Positions 1-7,292 of a stretch of 23,462 bases of DNA are shown here, piece by piece (within the stretch, counting starts at the first letter, position 1; each line of letters begins with the position of its first letter). A program made the translations under genes and the position numbers. The stretch is from Actinomycetes bacterium (lineage in GTDB: Bacteria > Actinomycetota > Actinomycetes > Propionibacteriales > Propionibacteriaceae), in assembly GCA_023436925.1 (NCBI GenBank), contig JAEZHJ010000084.1:1-23462 (forward strand), written 5' to 3'. A model generated the notes under the pieces. It made no database searches. It was not told the origin of the DNA and was given only the letters and a program-made list of their open reading frames with translations.

Positions 1-55
1 GGTGGCCCTCGACGGTTGAGGTGGCCCTCGCCGGTTGTGGGGGATGGCGAGGGCC
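1..55. repeat. Imperfect direct repeat and hairpin at window edge
   Basis: An 18-base unit starting GGTGGCCCTCG occurs at 1-18 and again at 20-37 with one mismatch (period 19). The second copy supplies the left arm of a perfect 10-bp inverted repeat: GGCCCTCGCC at 23-32 pairs with GGCGAGGGCC at 46-55 across a 13-nt loop. It could be the terminator of a gene lying left of the window or part of a longer repeat array cut by the edge. No T-run follows the stem. The identity is unresolved because the left flank is missing. Confidence 0.5.
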
Positions 56-103
56 GGAGCGGAACGCCTGATGAGTCGGGGCGGCGGCTGTGGGCCCGGT
101 TGG

Positions 104-116
104 TAGCGTGGCCGCC
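104..116 (+). promoter_or_regulatory. Putative leaderless -10 element of the DinB-family gene
   Basis: TAGCGT at 104-109 matches the actinobacterial -10 pattern TAnnnT and ends 7 nt before the ATG at 117, the spacing expected when transcription starts at the start codon itself. There is no Shine-Dalgarno sequence in the gap. I see no clear -35. Confidence 0.45.
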
Positions 117-647
117 ATGACTCAGCCCGACGGCATCACCCCTGACACCAAGGACTGGACCTGGGTGCTGGACCGGCCCTGCCCCGAATGCGGGTACGTC
201 GCCGCCATGCTCGACCCCAAGGCGGTCGGCGGGGCCGTGCGTGCCAGCCTGCCCCGCTGGCAGGAGGCGCTGGCCCGTCCGGACGCCGGCACCCGGCCAC
301 GACCGGACGTGTGGTCACCCCTGGAGTACGCGGCCCACGTCCGCGACGTCTTCCGGCTCTTCGACCGCCGGCTGTCGCTGATGCTGGACGAGACCGACCC
401 GCTGTTCGACAACTGGGACCAGGACGCGACCGCGATCGCGGAGCGGTACTCCGAGCAGGACCCGGCGACGGTGTCGGTCGAACTGGTGGAGGCGGGCCGG
501 ATGATCGCCGAGCGGTTCGACGGTGTCCTTCCCGAGCAGCTGCCCCGGACCGGGCGTCGCTCCGACGGTGCCAGCTTCACCGTCGAGAGCTTCGCCCGGT
601 ACTTCTTCCACGACGTGGCGCACCACCTCCACGACGTCCGCGCCTGA
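117..647 (+). CDS. DinB family protein
   Basis: This 176-residue protein resembles the DinB/YfiT-like four-helix-bundle superfamily, a group of small metal-binding proteins that includes thiol-dependent S-transferases. The N-terminal run DWTWVLDRPCPECGY and the later VWSPLEYAAHVRDVF are typical of the actinobacterial DinB proteins I recognise. Histidines that could bind metal occur in EYAAHVRD and, near the C terminus, in FHDVAHHLHDV, as is usual for the fold. I chose the ATG at 117 over an in-frame GTG at 90 because it follows a TAGCGT -10 box by 7 nt and starts just before the conserved N-terminal motif. The gene stands alone and converges on the glycoside hydrolase operon. The substrate is unknown; family membership is fairly secure, function is not. 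Confidence 0.85.
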   Translation: MTQPDGITPDTKDWTWVLDRPCPECGYVAAMLDPKAVGGAVRASLPRWQEALARPDAGTRPRPDVWSPLEYAAHVRDVFRLFDRRLSLMLDETDPLFDNWDQDATAIAERYSEQDPATVSVELVEAGRMIAERFDGVLPEQLPRTGRRSDGASFTVESFARYFFHDVAHHLHDVRA

Positions 648-660
648 GTCGGCGCGCGCT

Positions 661-676
661 GGAAGAGACCGCTTCC
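661..676. terminator. Weak hairpin between convergent genes
   Basis: GGAAG (661-665) pairs with CTTCC (672-676) around a 6-nt loop. It sits in the 48-bp gap between the convergent DinB-family and hydrolase genes, where a bidirectional terminator would be expected. The stem is only 5 bp and has no T-tract, so this is a weak call. Confidence 0.25.
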
Positions 677-695
677 GGGGACGTCACCCAAGGGC

Positions 696-1649
696 TCAGT
701 CGCTCAACAGCACCACCTCGCCCAACAAGCCGTGCGGTTGGAGCACGTAGGAGTCGGTCCAGTTCTCACCCTGTTCGAACTCGTCCGGCCCGACCCAACT
801 GAGCGAGTTCGCATCCTTGTGGTGGAGCGGGCCGAGCGCGTTGCGCAGCGAGGTGTAGACGTCGACGGTGATGCGGTTGGAGCCCGCGCGCAGCTGCTCG
901 CCCACCGGCACCTCCCAGGGCTCCCAGGCGAGCCAGGTCGGCTCGTGATCATTGAGCCGCACCAGGGCGCAGGCCCCGGCGACGCCCTCCAGTCGGAGGC
1001 GTGACCCGGGCGGCGGGGCCGTGTCCAGTTCGACCTGGCGGGAGTACCGCATCGCGCCGGTGTAGAACGGATAGCCCTTGCTCGTCCAGTCGCCGGTGCC
1101 GGAGACCGCCGTCTCCTCGGTGATGACCGGGTGGACACCGTCCCTCAGTTCGACGGCGAACGGGCCGGTCACGAAGATGTCCTCGATCTCGAGGTCCTGC
1201 TGCAGCGTCGAGCGCAACTCGATCACGTTTCGGCCCGGCTTCAGGCTCCAGCCCAGGTCGCAGGTGCCGAGGTTGCGATCCCACAGCCACCCGGTCGGGT
1301 CGGTGGGGAGCTCCTCGCCGTTGACCGACACCGTCCAGCGGTCCAGGTGCTCGACCGCAAGCCCGGCACTGACGACGTCGATACTGGACTCCACCGCGTA
1401 ACGCAGCGAGACCGGACGCGGCGTCGGGTACATGCCCTCCCTGGCCAGGTACCACGGCTGGTAGCCCTGGATCTGGTCCAGGCCAAGGGCGGCGAAGATC
1501 TCGTGCCGTGCCCGCACCACCGGCACGGTCTCGCTCCACGGGCCCGCGTCGATGGAGTACTGGCAGTAGTCCAGCACCAGCAGGTTCGGGTCCAGGCGAT
1601 GGAGTTGCCACTCCCCGGCGAAGCCGAGGGCGGAGGTCGGGTTGCTCAT
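696..1649 (-). CDS. GH106-like hydrolase, C-terminal beta-sandwich subunit (split)
   Basis: This 317-residue protein has no signal peptide, membrane segment or catalytic barrel. It reads like the C-terminal part of the ~1000-aa GH106-like glycosyl hydrolases. It opens with a WQLHRLDPNLLVLDYCQY stretch, typical of what follows the barrel in full-length relatives, and continues with jelly-roll segments resembling galactose-binding-like modules (for example WTVSVNGEELP and GRNVIELRS). The ATG at 1649 has a well-placed AAGGAG about 9 nt upstream. The reading frame stays open further upstream to at least 1751, overlapping the end of the catalytic gene in another frame, so a single frameshift would fuse the two. 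It begins 31 bp after that gene's stop and is presumably co-expressed as its partner. The alternative is that it is the broken-off end of a formerly single gene. Carbohydrate binding is inferred. Confidence 0.7.
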   Translation of the reverse strand: MSNPTSALGFAGEWQLHRLDPNLLVLDYCQYSIDAGPWSETVPVVRARHEIFAALGLDQIQGYQPWYLAREGMYPTPRPVSLRYAVESSIDVVSAGLAVEHLDRWTVSVNGEELPTDPTGWLWDRNLGTCDLGWSLKPGRNVIELRSTLQQDLEIEDIFVTGPFAVELRDGVHPVITEETAVSGTGDWTSKGYPFYTGAMRYSRQVELDTAPPPGSRLRLEGVAGACALVRLNDHEPTWLAWEPWEVPVGEQLRAGSNRITVDVYTSLRNALGPLHHKDANSLSWVGPDEFEQGENWTDSYVLQPHGLLGEVVLLSD

Positions 1650-1680
1650 CAGTGATGCTCCTTCAGTGCGTGTCGCCGGC

Positions 1681-3795
1681 TCACCGGTTCTCCCCCAGAT
1701 ACAGCCTGCTGGCGTACGGCGGCAGCACCGCCTCGAACTCGAGCAGGTCATCCGCGGTCCGCCGGAACCCGACCGGGTCGGTACCGCCGTCCATCGGCAG
1801 CAGTTCCGTCACCGACCCCAGGCCCGAGACCCTGATGGTCGCCTTCAGTGTGCGGGTCTTGCTTGTGTTGACGAGGAAGACGATCTGGCGGCCTTCCAGG
1901 CGACGGCGATGGACGATGACCTCAGTCGCCTCCCGCCCGTCCTCGTCGAGTACCCGGACGGGACGATCGACCGTCTCGCAGACCAGCCTGCGCGCAGCGT
2001 CGGCATCCTCGGCCGGGACCAGCCCGGTCTCGCAAGGCCTGCCGTCGATGAAGGTGGGGGCCTCACCGAGGGTGAGGACGCGGCCACCGGAGGCCTGGAA
2101 CTCGTTCAGGAGTTCAAGGGTGCGGGCCTCGATGTTGAACACCGGCGGGATGAGCACCGTGGTGTAGGACAGCTCGCCGACCTGCAACACCCCGTCCGAC
2201 ACCCGGGCGTGCTCGGCCAGGAGGGTCTCGTCGCCGAGGTCGAACTCGACATGCTGGCCGATCAGCCAGTCCAGGATCTCCTTGAACTGCCCCTCGTAGG
2301 CTTCGACCTCGCGGTTTCGGCTGGCGTCGCTCTTCGTGTAAAGCGCGAGCGCCGTCTCGTAGTCGACCTCGTCGCCGGGCTCCGACCGGTCGCTCGGCGT
2401 CAGGCCGCCGCCGATGAGTGACCAGGCGGTGGAGATCGGGTGGAGCAGGAGGACGCCGCCACCGGCGGTTCCGCAGCTCACCGCGTAGGAGCAGCGGGCC
2501 ACGTAGTCGTGGAGCTGCCGGGTCAGTCCGCTGTAGGGCTGCTGGTAGTAGACGTTGGGCGGGTAGTCGCGCTTGCGCTCGCCGGTCATCGTGTAGAGCC
2601 CGAGGTGCTTGACGAACAGGTTCACCCCGAGTGCGAGCTGACGGTCGAAGATCGCCTTCTGTGACTGAAGCGAGAGCCCCTGGCCACTGGCGCCGAGGGT
2701 CTCGCTCACCACCCGGGGCCGGCCGAGCTGGCGTGCCACGCTGCTGACCTGCTTGTAGGTGATGGCCTCCCCCGGCTCCGGGCCGAGCTGGTCGACGCCG
2801 GGGATCTGCTCGAACGCGTAGAGCGGCATCACGGCGCCGTTGCTCACCGTCTGGTGCACCAGCTTCTCTTCGAACAGGAAGTGGCCGGTGAAGGCGATCC
2901 CGAGTTGGTCCGCCCGGTCGTAGCAGCGCCGGGCGAAGCCGTCCACGAACAGCCGGCAGACCGTCTTCCAGAAGAAGAAGCGGGTCCGCCGCCAGTCCCC
3001 CACCCTGAAGTACAGCGACGGGAGCTGGGCGACCAGATCCTCCCCGCAGGTGCTCTCGAAAGCGGCCACCAGCGCCGGCGTCCAGGGCAGCCGCAGACCC
3101 TTCTCCGCGGAGAACAGGGTCAGGGTCGGCTCGTCGGTGAAGATGCCCGGGGTGTGCTCGTCGAACTCGATCGCCTGCGCGTAGCGGTCATAGGTCGCCT
3201 CGAGGAAGCGGTCGGTGGTGTCGGGGTTGAGCAGGTCGACGTAGGCCTCGCCGTTGCGCCAGTTGCTGCGGTCCCCGATGACCCACCGGAAGGCCACCAG
3301 CAGCGAGCCCTCGCCCACAACCCCGGCCTCGTCCGCGGCACCGATCCGCCGAACCACCTCGGGAGCGCCCTCGCGGGCCTCCCGGACCTCGAAGACCGCC
3401 AGCGTCCGCTCCTGGGCGAGCTGCCCGGCGACCTCGGACGGGTCGATGGCGAGCGCCTCCAGGCACTTCATCCGGTACTGGTCACCCCCGGCCGGGACGA
3501 CGCCGCCGGCGAAGCCGCTCGGCCAGCGGTCCTCGTCGTACAGCCACGAGTTCATGTCGGCCTTGCGGGCCGTCTCCTGGCAGTGACGGATCGCGTCCAT
3601 CCAGGCTTCGGACATGTACTCGGTCTCGAGCCCGGACCGGGAGTGCATGAAGAACCCGCCGAGGCCCTGGTCCCTCATGTACTCGATCTGCGCATCGAGT
3701 TCCTCGGCCGAGAGGTCGCCGTTCCATGCCCAGAAGACCGCGGGCCTCCACACCCGACCCGGACTGGTGAACTCGTGCATGTCGAACAGCGACAT
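1681..3795 (-). CDS. GH106-like glycoside hydrolase (putative alpha-L-rhamnosidase), catalytic part
   Basis: This 704-residue protein resembles the glycosyl hydrolase 106 (alpha-L-rhamnosidase-like) group. Landmarks are FWAWNGDLSAEEL near residues 21-33, GLGGFFMHSRSGLETEYMS at 44-62, YDEDRWPSGFAGG at 86-98, FTDEP at 219-223 and SETLGA at 364-369. The acidic residues in FTDEP and SETLGA are candidate active-site groups by analogy; I cannot assign them individually. There is no signal peptide, so the enzyme should act in the cytoplasm on oligosaccharides brought in by the adjacent ABC importer. The ATG at 3795 follows a GAAAGG ribosome-binding site. It lies 66 bp after the MalG-like permease. 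Full-length homologues are near 1000 aa; here the end is a separate gene. Substrate specificity is inferred mainly from the rhamnose isomerase nearby. Confidence 0.75.
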   Translation of the reverse strand: MSLFDMHEFTSPGRVWRPAVFWAWNGDLSAEELDAQIEYMRDQGLGGFFMHSRSGLETEYMSEAWMDAIRHCQETARKADMNSWLYDEDRWPSGFAGGVVPAGGDQYRMKCLEALAIDPSEVAGQLAQERTLAVFEVREAREGAPEVVRRIGAADEAGVVGEGSLLVAFRWVIGDRSNWRNGEAYVDLLNPDTTDRFLEATYDRYAQAIEFDEHTPGIFTDEPTLTLFSAEKGLRLPWTPALVAAFESTCGEDLVAQLPSLYFRVGDWRRTRFFFWKTVCRLFVDGFARRCYDRADQLGIAFTGHFLFEEKLVHQTVSNGAVMPLYAFEQIPGVDQLGPEPGEAITYKQVSSVARQLGRPRVVSETLGASGQGLSLQSQKAIFDRQLALGVNLFVKHLGLYTMTGERKRDYPPNVYYQQPYSGLTRQLHDYVARCSYAVSCGTAGGGVLLLHPISTAWSLIGGGLTPSDRSEPGDEVDYETALALYTKSDASRNREVEAYEGQFKEILDWLIGQHVEFDLGDETLLAEHARVSDGVLQVGELSYTTVLIPPVFNIEARTLELLNEFQASGGRVLTLGEAPTFIDGRPCETGLVPAEDADAARRLVCETVDRPVRVLDEDGREATEVIVHRRRLEGRQIVFLVNTSKTRTLKATIRVSGLGSVTELLPMDGGTDPVGFRRTADDLLEFEAVLPPYASRLYLGENR

Positions 3796-3861
3796 CTCGT
3801 GCCTTTCTGAAACCTGATGTGTGGGATCGATCAGCCCGGGATCGAGACCGGAGAGCCCTCG

Positions 3862-4701
3862 TCAGCCCTTCAGCGCACCGGCGGTCATCCCGTCGACGAT
3901 CTTGCGGTTGAACAGGATGAACATGATGAGCGGCGGGATCACGATGAGCAGCACAGACGCGAACAGCAGGTTGTACTGCGTCAGGAACTGACTCTTGAAG
4001 TTGAACAGCGCCGTCTGGATCGTCTCGTTGCCAGCCCCCGGCAGGAAGTACAGCGGGTTCTCGAAGTCGTTGTAGATCGTGACCGTCTGCAGGATCACGA
4101 CCGTGACGACCACCGAACGCAGCATCGGGAAGATCACCTGGAAGAACAGGCGGATCGGGCCGGCCCCGTCCACGATCGCGGCCTCATCGATCTCGCGCGG
4201 GATGCCCGCGATGAAGGCGCGGAACAAGATGATGCAGAAGGGAAGGCCGAGGGCGACCTCCACGAGCACCAGGCCGGACATCGTCTTGAACAGGCCCACC
4301 GACTGCAGCACCCAGATCGTCGGGACGACGGCCGGGGGCAGGGTCAGGCCACCGATCACGATGAGGTTCACGATGCTGGCGATCTTGCCCGGGCGGCGCG
4401 CCCAGATCCAGCCGACCATGGCGCTGAACAGCACCAGGAGGGTGACGCTGATGACCGTCAGCGTGACGCTGTTGAAGAAGGCGCCGAGCATCATGTAGTC
4501 GCGCGCGGCGATGGCTTCCTTGAGGTTCTCCCACAGCAGGAACTCCGACGGCCAGGAGAACTGCAACAGGTTGGATTCTGCCAGCGGCTTCGACGCCGTC
4601 AGCAGGATGAAGACGAACGGCAGCAGGAAGATGACGCCCGTCAGTGCGATGGCGACGATGCCCCACATCGTCTGCCGGGAGCGAAGGTTGACACGCATCA
4701 T
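3862..4701 (-). CDS. Sugar ABC transporter permease (MalG/CUT1 type)
   Basis: This 279-residue integral membrane protein has about six hydrophobic helices and the cytoplasmic EAA loop EIDEAAIVDGAGPIRLFFQV that contacts the ATPase. It is the second permease of a carbohydrate uptake transporter-1 importer and is collinear with MalG-like proteins (N-terminal LPFVFILLTASKP, C-terminal KIVDGMTAGALKG). Its ATG at 4701 overlaps the stop of the preceding permease (ATGA), with GGAG upstream in the end of that gene, so translational coupling is likely. A second ATG lies directly after the first. No ATPase gene is in the operon; these importers often share an MsmK/UgpC-type ATPase encoded elsewhere. The substrate is inferred from context. 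Confidence 0.92.
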   Translation of the reverse strand: MMRVNLRSRQTMWGIVAIALTGVIFLLPFVFILLTASKPLAESNLLQFSWPSEFLLWENLKEAIAARDYMMLGAFFNSVTLTVISVTLLVLFSAMVGWIWARRPGKIASIVNLIVIGGLTLPPAVVPTIWVLQSVGLFKTMSGLVLVEVALGLPFCIILFRAFIAGIPREIDEAAIVDGAGPIRLFFQVIFPMLRSVVVTVVILQTVTIYNDFENPLYFLPGAGNETIQTALFNFKSQFLTQYNLLFASVLLIVIPPLIMFILFNRKIVDGMTAGALKG

Positions 4702-5636
4702 TCTTCTCCTCGGTTCAGATACCAGTTCAGCGGCAGCACGATCACCATGACCACCACGAAGAGCACAACGCTCCCCGCTGTGGACAGTCCGTAGAAGCCC
4801 GCCTGGTACTGCTTGTAGACCGCTGACGCCAGCACGTCAGACGCGAACCCCGGCCCACCGCCGGTCATCGCCCAGATCAGGTCGAAGGATCGAAGGCCAC
4901 CGGTGAGGGCCAGGATGATCACGGTGACCGTGGCGGGCTTGGAGAGCGGGATGACGATCTGGCGGATGACCTGCCACCCGCTGGCGCCGTCGATCCGGGC
5001 CGCTTCGTAGTACTCGGCCGGAATCGACACGATCCCGGCGATGAAGATCACCGTCGCGAACCCGACGCCGCGCCAGATGTCGACAAGGGCGATCGAGTAC
5101 AGGGCCAGGTCCGGGTTCGTCAGCCAGCCGGGCCCTTCGATTCCGATGGCCGCGAGGGCCGTGTTGATGAGACCCTTATTGGGATCCATCAGCGCGCTGA
5201 AGGTGAGGCCGACACCGATCGTGCTGACCAGCACCGGGAAGAACACCACCGAACGCAGGTAGCCGCGGGCGATGATGCCCGAGGTCAGGACCAGTGCCAG
5301 CGCGAAGGCGAGCACGACCTTGGCACCCATCGTCACGAACGCGAAGATCAGGGTGTTCTTGGCGCTCGAGAGCAGCGACGGCTCCGAGAAGAACATCTGG
5401 TAGTTCTTCAGTCCGATCCACTCCGAGGTGAACAGATCCCAGCGGGTGAACGAGAAGTAGAACGAGGCGATCGTCGGCACGATGCGGAAGACACCGAAGA
5501 TCGCGAGCGGGACGATGAAGAACCACAAGGGGTAGGACCGGGAAAGCCGACTTTTCGCAGAGGCCTTTCGACGTTTTGCAGCCGACGACCTACTAGTTTC
5601 GGCGGACGATCTGACCGCCGTACTCCGAGCACGCAT
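4698..5636 (-). CDS. Sugar ABC transporter permease (MalF/CUT1 type)
   Basis: This permease has 312 residues from the ATG at 5636. A Ser/Arg/Lys-rich cytoplasmic tail of about 35 residues precedes the first helix (PLWFFIVPLAIFGVF, about 36-50). About six membrane segments follow, with the EAA loop EYYEAARIDGASGWQVIRQI near the C-terminal third. It forms the heterodimeric channel with the MalG-like permease. The start is uncertain: an in-frame GTG at 5696 would add 20 residues, but translation from there would lie inside the right arm of the hairpin described at 5673-5753. The upstream signal at 5636 (GGAACTACC) is weak. The gene is separated from the binding-protein gene by a long hairpin, whereas its 3' end is tightly coupled to the next permease. 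Confidence 0.9.
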   Translation of the reverse strand: MRARSTAVRSSAETSRSSAAKRRKASAKSRLSRSYPLWFFIVPLAIFGVFRIVPTIASFYFSFTRWDLFTSEWIGLKNYQMFFSEPSLLSSAKNTLIFAFVTMGAKVVLAFALALVLTSGIIARGYLRSVVFFPVLVSTIGVGLTFSALMDPNKGLINTALAAIGIEGPGWLTNPDLALYSIALVDIWRGVGFATVIFIAGIVSIPAEYYEAARIDGASGWQVIRQIVIPLSKPATVTVIILALTGGLRSFDLIWAMTGGGPGFASDVLASAVYKQYQAGFYGLSTAGSVVLFVVVMVIVLPLNWYLNRGEE

Positions 5637-5672
5637 GGTAGTTCCAGTTCGATAAGTGGGGGACGAGTCTGA

Positions 5673-5753
5673 AAGGGGCCTTCTCGCTCTCGCCACGGCC
5701 CGCCGGGGTGCGACGTCGCCGACCGGTCAGCAGTCGAGAGGAGAAGGCCCCTT
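5673..5753 (-). promoter_or_regulatory. Long intercistronic hairpin between binding protein and permeases
   Basis: AAGGGGCCTTCTC (5673-5685) plus CTCTCG (5687-5692) pairs with the reverse complement at 5735-5753. This gives a 19-bp stem with one bulged base (5686) and a 42-nt GC-rich loop. On the transcript it follows the binding-protein stop codon and precedes the permease start. It has no U-run, so it is more likely a 3'-stabilising or partial termination element that raises binding-protein mRNA relative to the membrane components than a complete terminator. Intercistronic hairpins with this role are known after malE-type genes. The function here is inferred. Confidence 0.6.
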
Positions 5754-5771
5754 CCAGGTGTGAGGTAAGGA

Positions 5772-7109
5772 CTACTCCCAGCCGTCCAGGTTCAGCTGGA
5801 GCGCCTGCTTGCGAGCATCTTCGTCGTAGGCCTTGGCGCCCTCAGCCGCCGAGATCTGGCCGGTGCCGACCTGGATGGCGATCTGCTCCAGGGCCGGGCC
5901 CTTGACCGGGGAGAGGAACTCCAGGGCGGGCGTGATCTTGCCCGACTCGAAGTAGGACTGGGTGTCCTTGGCGACCTGCGAGACATCCTCGGGGAGGGTG
6001 CACGCCTTGGTCATGAACGGACCCTGGGGGGCGTAACCGGACGCGTAGGCGTCACAGCCGGTCTGGGTCTGCGTGAAGGCGATGAACTTCTTGGCAGCCT
6101 CGAGCTCGGCACCCGTGGTGGTCTTCGGGATGTAGAGCGCGCTGCTCCCCGGCCACACGGTCATACCGTTGGTGTCTGCGCTGGTGCCCGGCTGGGCGAA
6201 GAAGCCCACGTTCTCCAGGCCTCCGGGAGACACATTCTCGATGTTGCCGGCGACCGAACCGAGCTGCGGGTAATGCGCCGCAGTGCCGGTGGCCACGGCC
6301 AGCAGGCCGTCATTCATCGTGGCGGAGGCGAAATCCTTGTTGAAGTAGCCCGCCTCGTACAGATCCTGGATGTGATCGAAGCCGACCTGCGCCGCGGGCG
6401 TGTTGGAGAACTTCGCCTCGCCCTTGGTGTAGCGATCCGCGAAGTCAGGAACCTCCGCAGCCACGTTGTTGTAGTCGGCCAGAATCAGCAGCTGCGAGGT
6501 CCAGGTCTCGCCGAAGGTCTGCTCGACCGGGGCCGCCTGGCCGTCGGCCGCGATCACCTCGACGTTGGCCATGAACTCATCCCAGGTCTTCGGGACTTCC
6601 AGCCCCAGCCGCTCGTACAACGGGATGTTGTAGAGCATGCCGCCGCCGCTACCGGTGGAGTAGGCCGCGCCGTAGATGTCACCCTCGACGGTGACCGCGT
6701 CCTGGAACAGCGGTTCGAGCTGCTCCACCCAGGCCTCGTCGGTCAGCGGGACCAGGTTCTCCGTCGGATGGATGGCGGCGAGCAGGGCGCCACTGTCGTA
6801 CTCGAACACGTCGGCCATGTCACCGGTGGCCAGACGGGTCTTCATCAGGTTGGTCCCGTCGGTACCGGCCGACTTGACCTCCTTCACGACCTTGATGTCC
6901 GGATTCTCTGCCTCGAATGCCGCGATGACGGCGTCAGCGGCCTTCGAAGACGAGTCGCTGTTGTTGACGAGGAAGGTAATCGTGGTCTTCCCCTCGGTGG
7001 TGGACGACCCGCCAGCCAGGTCACCCGCCGTGCAGCCGGCGAACGTGAGGGCACTCACAAGCCCGATCACACCGGCAATCTTGTAGTGGTTTCGATGTTT
7101 GCGTTCCAC
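5772..7109 (-). CDS. Sugar ABC transporter substrate-binding lipoprotein
   Basis: This is a 445-residue extracytoplasmic solute-binding protein of family 1 (MalE/UgpB type). The N terminus has basic residues (MERKHRNHYK), a hydrophobic segment and a lipobox LTFAGC with the acylated Cys at about residue 26. A Gly/Ser/Thr-rich linker follows, then the mature domain beginning TTITFLVNNSDSSS. I chose the GTG at 7109 because AAGGGG lies 8 nt upstream; the TTG at 7145 would add residues before the signal peptide and has no such site. It is the first gene of the importer operon, behind a strong promoter and a LacI-type operator. It should capture the sugar outside the membrane and pass it to the two permeases. 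The ligand is inferred to be a rhamnose-containing oligosaccharide. Confidence 0.93.
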   Translation of the reverse strand: MERKHRNHYKIAGVIGLVSALTFAGCTAGDLAGGSSTTEGKTTITFLVNNSDSSSKAADAVIAAFEAENPDIKVVKEVKSAGTDGTNLMKTRLATGDMADVFEYDSGALLAAIHPTENLVPLTDEAWVEQLEPLFQDAVTVEGDIYGAAYSTGSGGGMLYNIPLYERLGLEVPKTWDEFMANVEVIAADGQAAPVEQTFGETWTSQLLILADYNNVAAEVPDFADRYTKGEAKFSNTPAAQVGFDHIQDLYEAGYFNKDFASATMNDGLLAVATGTAAHYPQLGSVAGNIENVSPGGLENVGFFAQPGTSADTNGMTVWPGSSALYIPKTTTGAELEAAKKFIAFTQTQTGCDAYASGYAPQGPFMTKACTLPEDVSQVAKDTQSYFESGKITPALEFLSPVKGPALEQIAIQVGTGQISAAEGAKAYDEDARKQALQLNLDGWE

Positions 7110-7165
7110 CTCGTAATCCCCTTCAGTGCTGGAGCCGCTATCCAATGGAGCAAATTGCCCTACTG

Positions 7166-7179
7166 TTGGATCGTTTCAA
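7166..7179. promoter_or_regulatory. LacI-type operator upstream of the ABC importer operon
   Basis: TTGGATCGTTTCAA differs at two positions from the palindrome TTGAAACGTTTCAA shared with the other sites in this locus. It is centred on the CG at 7172/7173, about 35-45 nt downstream of the predicted transcription start and about 60 nt before the GTG. That position fits roadblock repression. The motif family and the adjacent LacI gene support the call; binding is inferred. Confidence 0.6.
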
Positions 7180-7207
7180 TTCGCAGCGCTGCAAAAAGTA
7201 GCGGCTC

Positions 7208-7226
7208 ATGTATCTCGACTATACAT
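7208..7226. promoter_or_regulatory. Inverted repeat overlapping the importer promoter
   Basis: ATGTAT (7208-7213) and ATACAT (7221-7226) form a perfect 6-bp inverted repeat with a 7-nt spacer, covering the -10 box TATAGT. Its sequence is unlike the LacI operators here, so it may be a second operator for another regulator. The AT-richness of a -10 region makes some symmetry likely by chance. Confidence 0.3.
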
Positions 7227-7246
7227 ACTACTGTGCAAGCTGTCAA
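7218..7246 (-). promoter_or_regulatory. Strong sigma-70-type promoter of the ABC importer operon
   Basis: On the minus strand TTGACA (7246-7241) is followed by a 17-nt spacer and TATAGT (7223-7218). This is a full-consensus -35 and a near-consensus -10. Start of transcription is expected near 7211, about 100 nt ahead of the binding-protein start codon. It lies just after the EamA gene, so the importer need not depend on read-through. Confidence 0.8.
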
Positions 7247-7292
7247 TAGGCCTCTCCAAGCTTGTCCACGTTCCGGTCACAGGTTCGCTGGG

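Noticed and set aside
3796..3861. Possible LacI operator in the gap before the hydrolase gene (CTGAAACCTGATG)
   Set aside because: It lacks the central CG and right half of the locus palindrome; the hydrolase genes probably rely on the importer promoter.
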